Positions 6,578-8,483 of a stretch of 8,483 nt of DNA are shown here, one piece after another. The notes beneath the pieces were generated by a model. That model saw only the letters and a list, made by a program, of their open reading frames with translations, did no database searches and was not told the origin of the DNA. How positions within the stretch are numbered: position 1 is the first letter of the stretch; the number at the start of each line of letters is the position of its first letter. A program made the position numbers and the translations under genes. The stretch covers positions 1 through 8,483 of the forward strand of contig CABQOK010000044.1 in NCBI GenBank assembly GCA_902465755.1. Direction: 5' to 3'. The stretch is from an uncultured Anaerococcus sp. (GTDB lineage: Bacteria > Bacillota > Clostridia > Tissierellales > Peptoniphilaceae).

Positions 6578-7699
6578 TTATTTTAGTGAATGTATAGCAT
6601 TAAGATTAGTAAAGAAAAAGTCGTAGGAAGGAGCCTTCATCATCAAAAATCCCGCATAGGGTAGGACGAAAAATATAATAGATAAGGCTATAATTAAAAC
6701 TCCCAGCCTATCATCCTTTTTCGCTTCCTTGATTATTTCAGGAATAAAAATCATTTGATAAACTGTAAAAAAGTTCCCAAATCTAAAGGCAACTGCCGTA
6801 GATGACCTAAAAACCAAAAATACTATTAGGCCAAACCACATGGCCTTGGAGCTAATTTCAATCATCGAGTTTTTCCTAAAGCTGTATTTGTGAAAATACA
6901 TCAAAGAAAAAGCAAAAAGCATTAGGCCAAAGATAATCCTAGGATCATATAGCTTCATCGGAAAGGCAAACATACCTCCCGAAAATACATAGGTATCAAT
7001 CTTTCTAGAGATCACCCCAAGACCCATCTTGGATACGACTATAGCTACTAGGCTAAAGACTTTTAAGGAAAAAAGACTCACCACAAGTCCAAGACCTGCT
7101 GTAATTATCTTAAATACATTTCCTATCCTAAAGTTAATCAAAATCAAGAAGGGTAGCATTATCATCGCTGACTTGTGAAAGGCCAGTGAAAAGATAAAAA
7201 ATAGAATTGACCTAAGGTATTTTTTTTCAGAAACAAAGTAACTTGCCAAAAAGCTTAGTCCTATAGCTGATGCAGTCCTTGACGTTTGCATATCAAATTG
7301 TATAAATATCGGCAAAAATATTATAGCCGAAAGGAAGGGGTTAGCTGACTCTTTGATTGAAATATAGGCTATAGGAAGAATTGAGCATAGGTTCATTATA
7401 ACTATAACCCACTGCCTGGATAGACCCAAGGTGTTTACCAGAAGGGCAAAAAACCTAAAGGCAAACTCCACAGGATATGTAAAATCAAAAAGCCTTGCGT
7501 AATCAAGACCAAGATCTTTGACAAACCATAAATAATTATAATAGTCCGCATCACCAGAGCCTCTGACTCCTGCAAAGATAAACATGATAAGAAACATCAG
7601 TCCTGCTAGAATATTTAATTGTTTTTTGTTTTTGAAATCGATAGCTTGGCCGATTAGAAAAATCAAAAGCTCGATTGTAGTAAATAAGGCAAATCCCAT
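6578..7699 (-). CDS. EpsG/Wzy-like polysaccharide polymerase
   Basis: Multi-spanning membrane protein of 373 residues, predicted to join repeat units of a surface or secreted polysaccharide at the outer face of the membrane. EpsG-family landmarks are present: AGVRGSGDADYYNY (43-56) after the second helix, MQTSRTASAIGLSF (137-150), the FHKSA motif with His175, and FRFGNFFTVYQMIFIPE (305-321) near the C-terminus. Length and ten or more hydrophobic segments fit the family. The ATG has only a weak GAGAG Shine-Dalgarno, but an extended -10 promoter lies about 20 bases upstream. It is the first gene of an operon with the Wzz-like protein and the lipoprotein. No glycosyltransferase, flippase or priming enzyme lies in the window, so the repeat unit must be made from another locus. 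Confidence 0.88.
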   Translation of the reverse strand: MGFALFTTIELLIFLIGQAIDFKNKKQLNILAGLMFLIMFIFAGVRGSGDADYYNYLWFVKDLGLDYARLFDFTYPVEFAFRFFALLVNTLGLSRQWVIVIMNLCSILPIAYISIKESANPFLSAIIFLPIFIQFDMQTSRTASAIGLSFLASYFVSEKKYLRSILFFIFSLAFHKSAMIMLPFLILINFRIGNVFKIITAGLGLVVSLFSLKVFSLVAIVVSKMGLGVISRKIDTYVFSGGMFAFPMKLYDPRIIFGLMLFAFSLMYFHKYSFRKNSMIEISSKAMWFGLIVFLVFRSSTAVAFRFGNFFTVYQMIFIPEIIKEAKKDDRLGVLIIALSIIFFVLPYAGFLMMKAPSYDFFFTNLNAIHSLK

Positions 7700-7720
7700 A
7701 ATATATTCTCTCTTAGCTCT

Positions 7721-7729
7721 ATTATAACA
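7721..7729 (-). promoter_or_regulatory. Extended -10 promoter of the polymerase operon
   Basis: The minus strand reads TGTTATAAT (7721-7729), a perfect TATAAT with the upstream TG of an extended -10. No good -35 is visible at 17 bases, which the extended -10 can offset. The start would fall about 15 bases before the ATG. Confidence 0.6.
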
Positions 7730-7900
7730 TGAAAAAGCTAAAACTCTATTAATTTTAATATACTTTTTTACATAAACTTTACATGAATTTATAAGAAAAG
7801 AAACATATCTATTCTATTATAATTATAGAGAAGATAGAGTAAATCAAATTAATTTTCATTACAGACGTACTCTTCCTTAAATTACAGCTCTATTTTCCAC
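7730..7900. other. AT-rich intergenic stretch without a gene
   Basis: Very AT-rich DNA upstream of the polymerase promoter, with a second TATAAT-like box around 7816-7823 on both strands but no convincing partner -35. Only a 16-codon minus-strand frame starting near 7860 is open, with no well-placed Shine-Dalgarno. I see no supported gene or RNA here. Confidence 0.6.
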
Positions 7901-7964
7901 AAGCAAAACCCAACCCTCAGTTTTGCTTCTTGCTTATCTTCCTTCGCTAATCGGGAAAATAAGC
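7901..7964. repeat. Two adjacent hairpins in the intergenic region
   Basis: AAGCAAAAC (7901-7909) and GTTTTGCTT (7920-7928) form a perfect 9-bp stem with a 10-base loop. Next to it GCTTAT (7932-7937) pairs with ATAAGC (7959-7964), extended inward by TTCC/GGAA after one mismatch. In addition TATTTTCC (7891-7898) is complementary to GGAAAATA (7954-7961), an alternative long-range pairing. The 11-mer TTTTGCTTCTT recurs at 7921 and 7991. There is no gene here; it may be a structured small RNA, a dispersed intergenic repeat, or backup terminators. Confidence 0.6.
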
Positions 7965-7972
7965 ATAAGAAA

Positions 7973-7989
7973 ACCCGCTTACCGCGGGT
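7973..7989 (-). terminator. Intrinsic terminator of the DUF4097-type gene
   Basis: On the minus strand ACCCGC and GCGGGT form a 6-bp GC-rich stem around a 5-base loop, followed by TTTTCTTATGCTTATTTT. It starts 18 bases after the stop of the gene at 8008, the expected place for its terminator. Confidence 0.8.
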
Positions 7990-8007
7990 CTTTTGCTTCT
8001 TATATAT

Positions 8008-8483
8008 TTATCTTAGAGAGATTTTTCCAAAGGAAGAATCAATCTTTATCCTAAGGTCAGGTTCCTCGGTGCTTGTGCTTATCTCATAGCCCTTGCCATC
8101 TTGAATCTTGTTGGCAAATTTTTCTGTAATATTTATTGCCTTACTTTCAACATTGGCTCTAATAACTCCATCAAAGTCTGTTGTATCAACAACCATATTA
8201 CCAAAGCCTGAATCTAGGTCTATGTCTTTGGTGTTTTTGATATTAAAGACTCTGATATTTCCAGCATTTGACTTAGCCTTAAGCTTATCTGATGCTAGTC
8301 CATCTACTCTGATATTGCCATTTACGGTTGAAACATCAGCATATTCCCCAGAAATATTGTATAGGTAGATTGGTCCATTTACATTTTCTATATCTAGTGG
8401 ACCACATATATTTTTTACATCAATCTTGCCGTTTACATTGTTTACATTAAAGAACAGTGCTGAATTTTGAAACCGATTCAGTA
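8008..8483 (-). CDS. DUF4097-type putative adhesin, 3' part (5' end outside window)
   Basis: The frame is open from the window edge to a TAA at 8008-8010, giving at least 157 residues, so an internal ATG at 8196 is not the start. The protein is built of short beta-strand repeats of about 20 residues, each with an N-G-x-I turn: VNGKIDV, VNGPIYL, VNGNIRV, AGNIRV, FGNMVV and finally FGKISLR at the C-terminus. This pattern of alternating polar/aliphatic residues and regularly placed Gly is that of the DUF4097 beta-solenoid family. In Bacillota these proteins often accompany PspC/LiaF-type envelope-stress genes, which cannot be checked here. The biochemical role is unknown. A terminator follows directly, so this is the last gene of its operon. 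Confidence 0.85.
   Translation of the reverse strand, partial: LNRFQNSALFFNVNNVNGKIDVKNICGPLDIENVNGPIYLYNISGEYADVSTVNGNIRVDGLASDKLKAKSNAGNIRVFNIKNTKDIDLDSGFGNMVVDTTDFDGVIRANVESKAINITEKFANKIQDGKGYEISTSTEEPDLRIKIDSSFGKISLR

Noticed and set aside
7810..7860. 16-codon minus-strand peptide frame beginning near 7860
   Set aside because: Short, AT-driven composition and a poorly spaced Shine-Dalgarno; nothing supports translation.
8108..8368. 86-codon plus-strand open frame
   Set aside because: It is antisense to the DUF4097-type repeats; its composition mirrors the repeat coding strand.

Overview
The window reads as chromosome of a low-GC Gram-positive bacterium (Bacillota). Strong purine-rich Shine-Dalgarno sites, AT-rich promoters, a ThiT (YuaJ-type) thiamine S-component under a TPP riboswitch, a YtrA-type GntR repressor and an EpsG-type polymerase all fit. 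An anaerobic coccus of the Peptoniphilaceae/Tissierellia type is a plausible guess from gene style, but no sequence here proves it. There is no rRNA, tRNA, CRISPR array, transposase or phage gene.

Left part (31-4349): two ABC export systems sit back to back. On the minus strand a three-gene operon encodes a YtrA-like GntR repressor, an ABC ATPase and a six-helix permease. The first two genes overlap and the last two abut exactly. A perfect 11-bp inverted repeat (1852-1885) covers the -10 of this operon and is the likely autoregulatory operator. On the plus strand a second ABC ATPase overlaps a large 543-residue permease, ending at a hairpin terminator. The plus-strand promoter carries a run of eight C between its -35 and -10, a layout known from phase-variable promoters elsewhere.

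Middle part (4402-5095): thiT on the minus strand, preceded by a complete TPP riboswitch. A 7-bp helix between the aptamer exit and the thiT Shine-Dalgarno points to translational control. The real start is the ATG at 4947.

Right-centre part (5096-7699, minus strand): a compact surface-polysaccharide operon with an EpsG/Wzy-like polymerase, a Wzz-like chain-length protein carrying a degenerate, apparently inactive BY-kinase domain, and a small SH3-like lipoprotein. The lipoprotein has no ATG, GTG or TTG start and seems to begin at ATA, overlapping the stop of the preceding gene. No glycosyltransferases are present in the window.

Right end (7700-8483): about 300 bases of intergenic DNA with the polymerase promoter, two hairpins and a terminator, then the 3' part of a DUF4097-type beta-repeat gene that runs off the window edge.

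The best candidates for something new are the poly-C promoter, the ATA-start lipoprotein beside a pseudokinase Wzz protein, and the thiT Shine-Dalgarno-masking helix.
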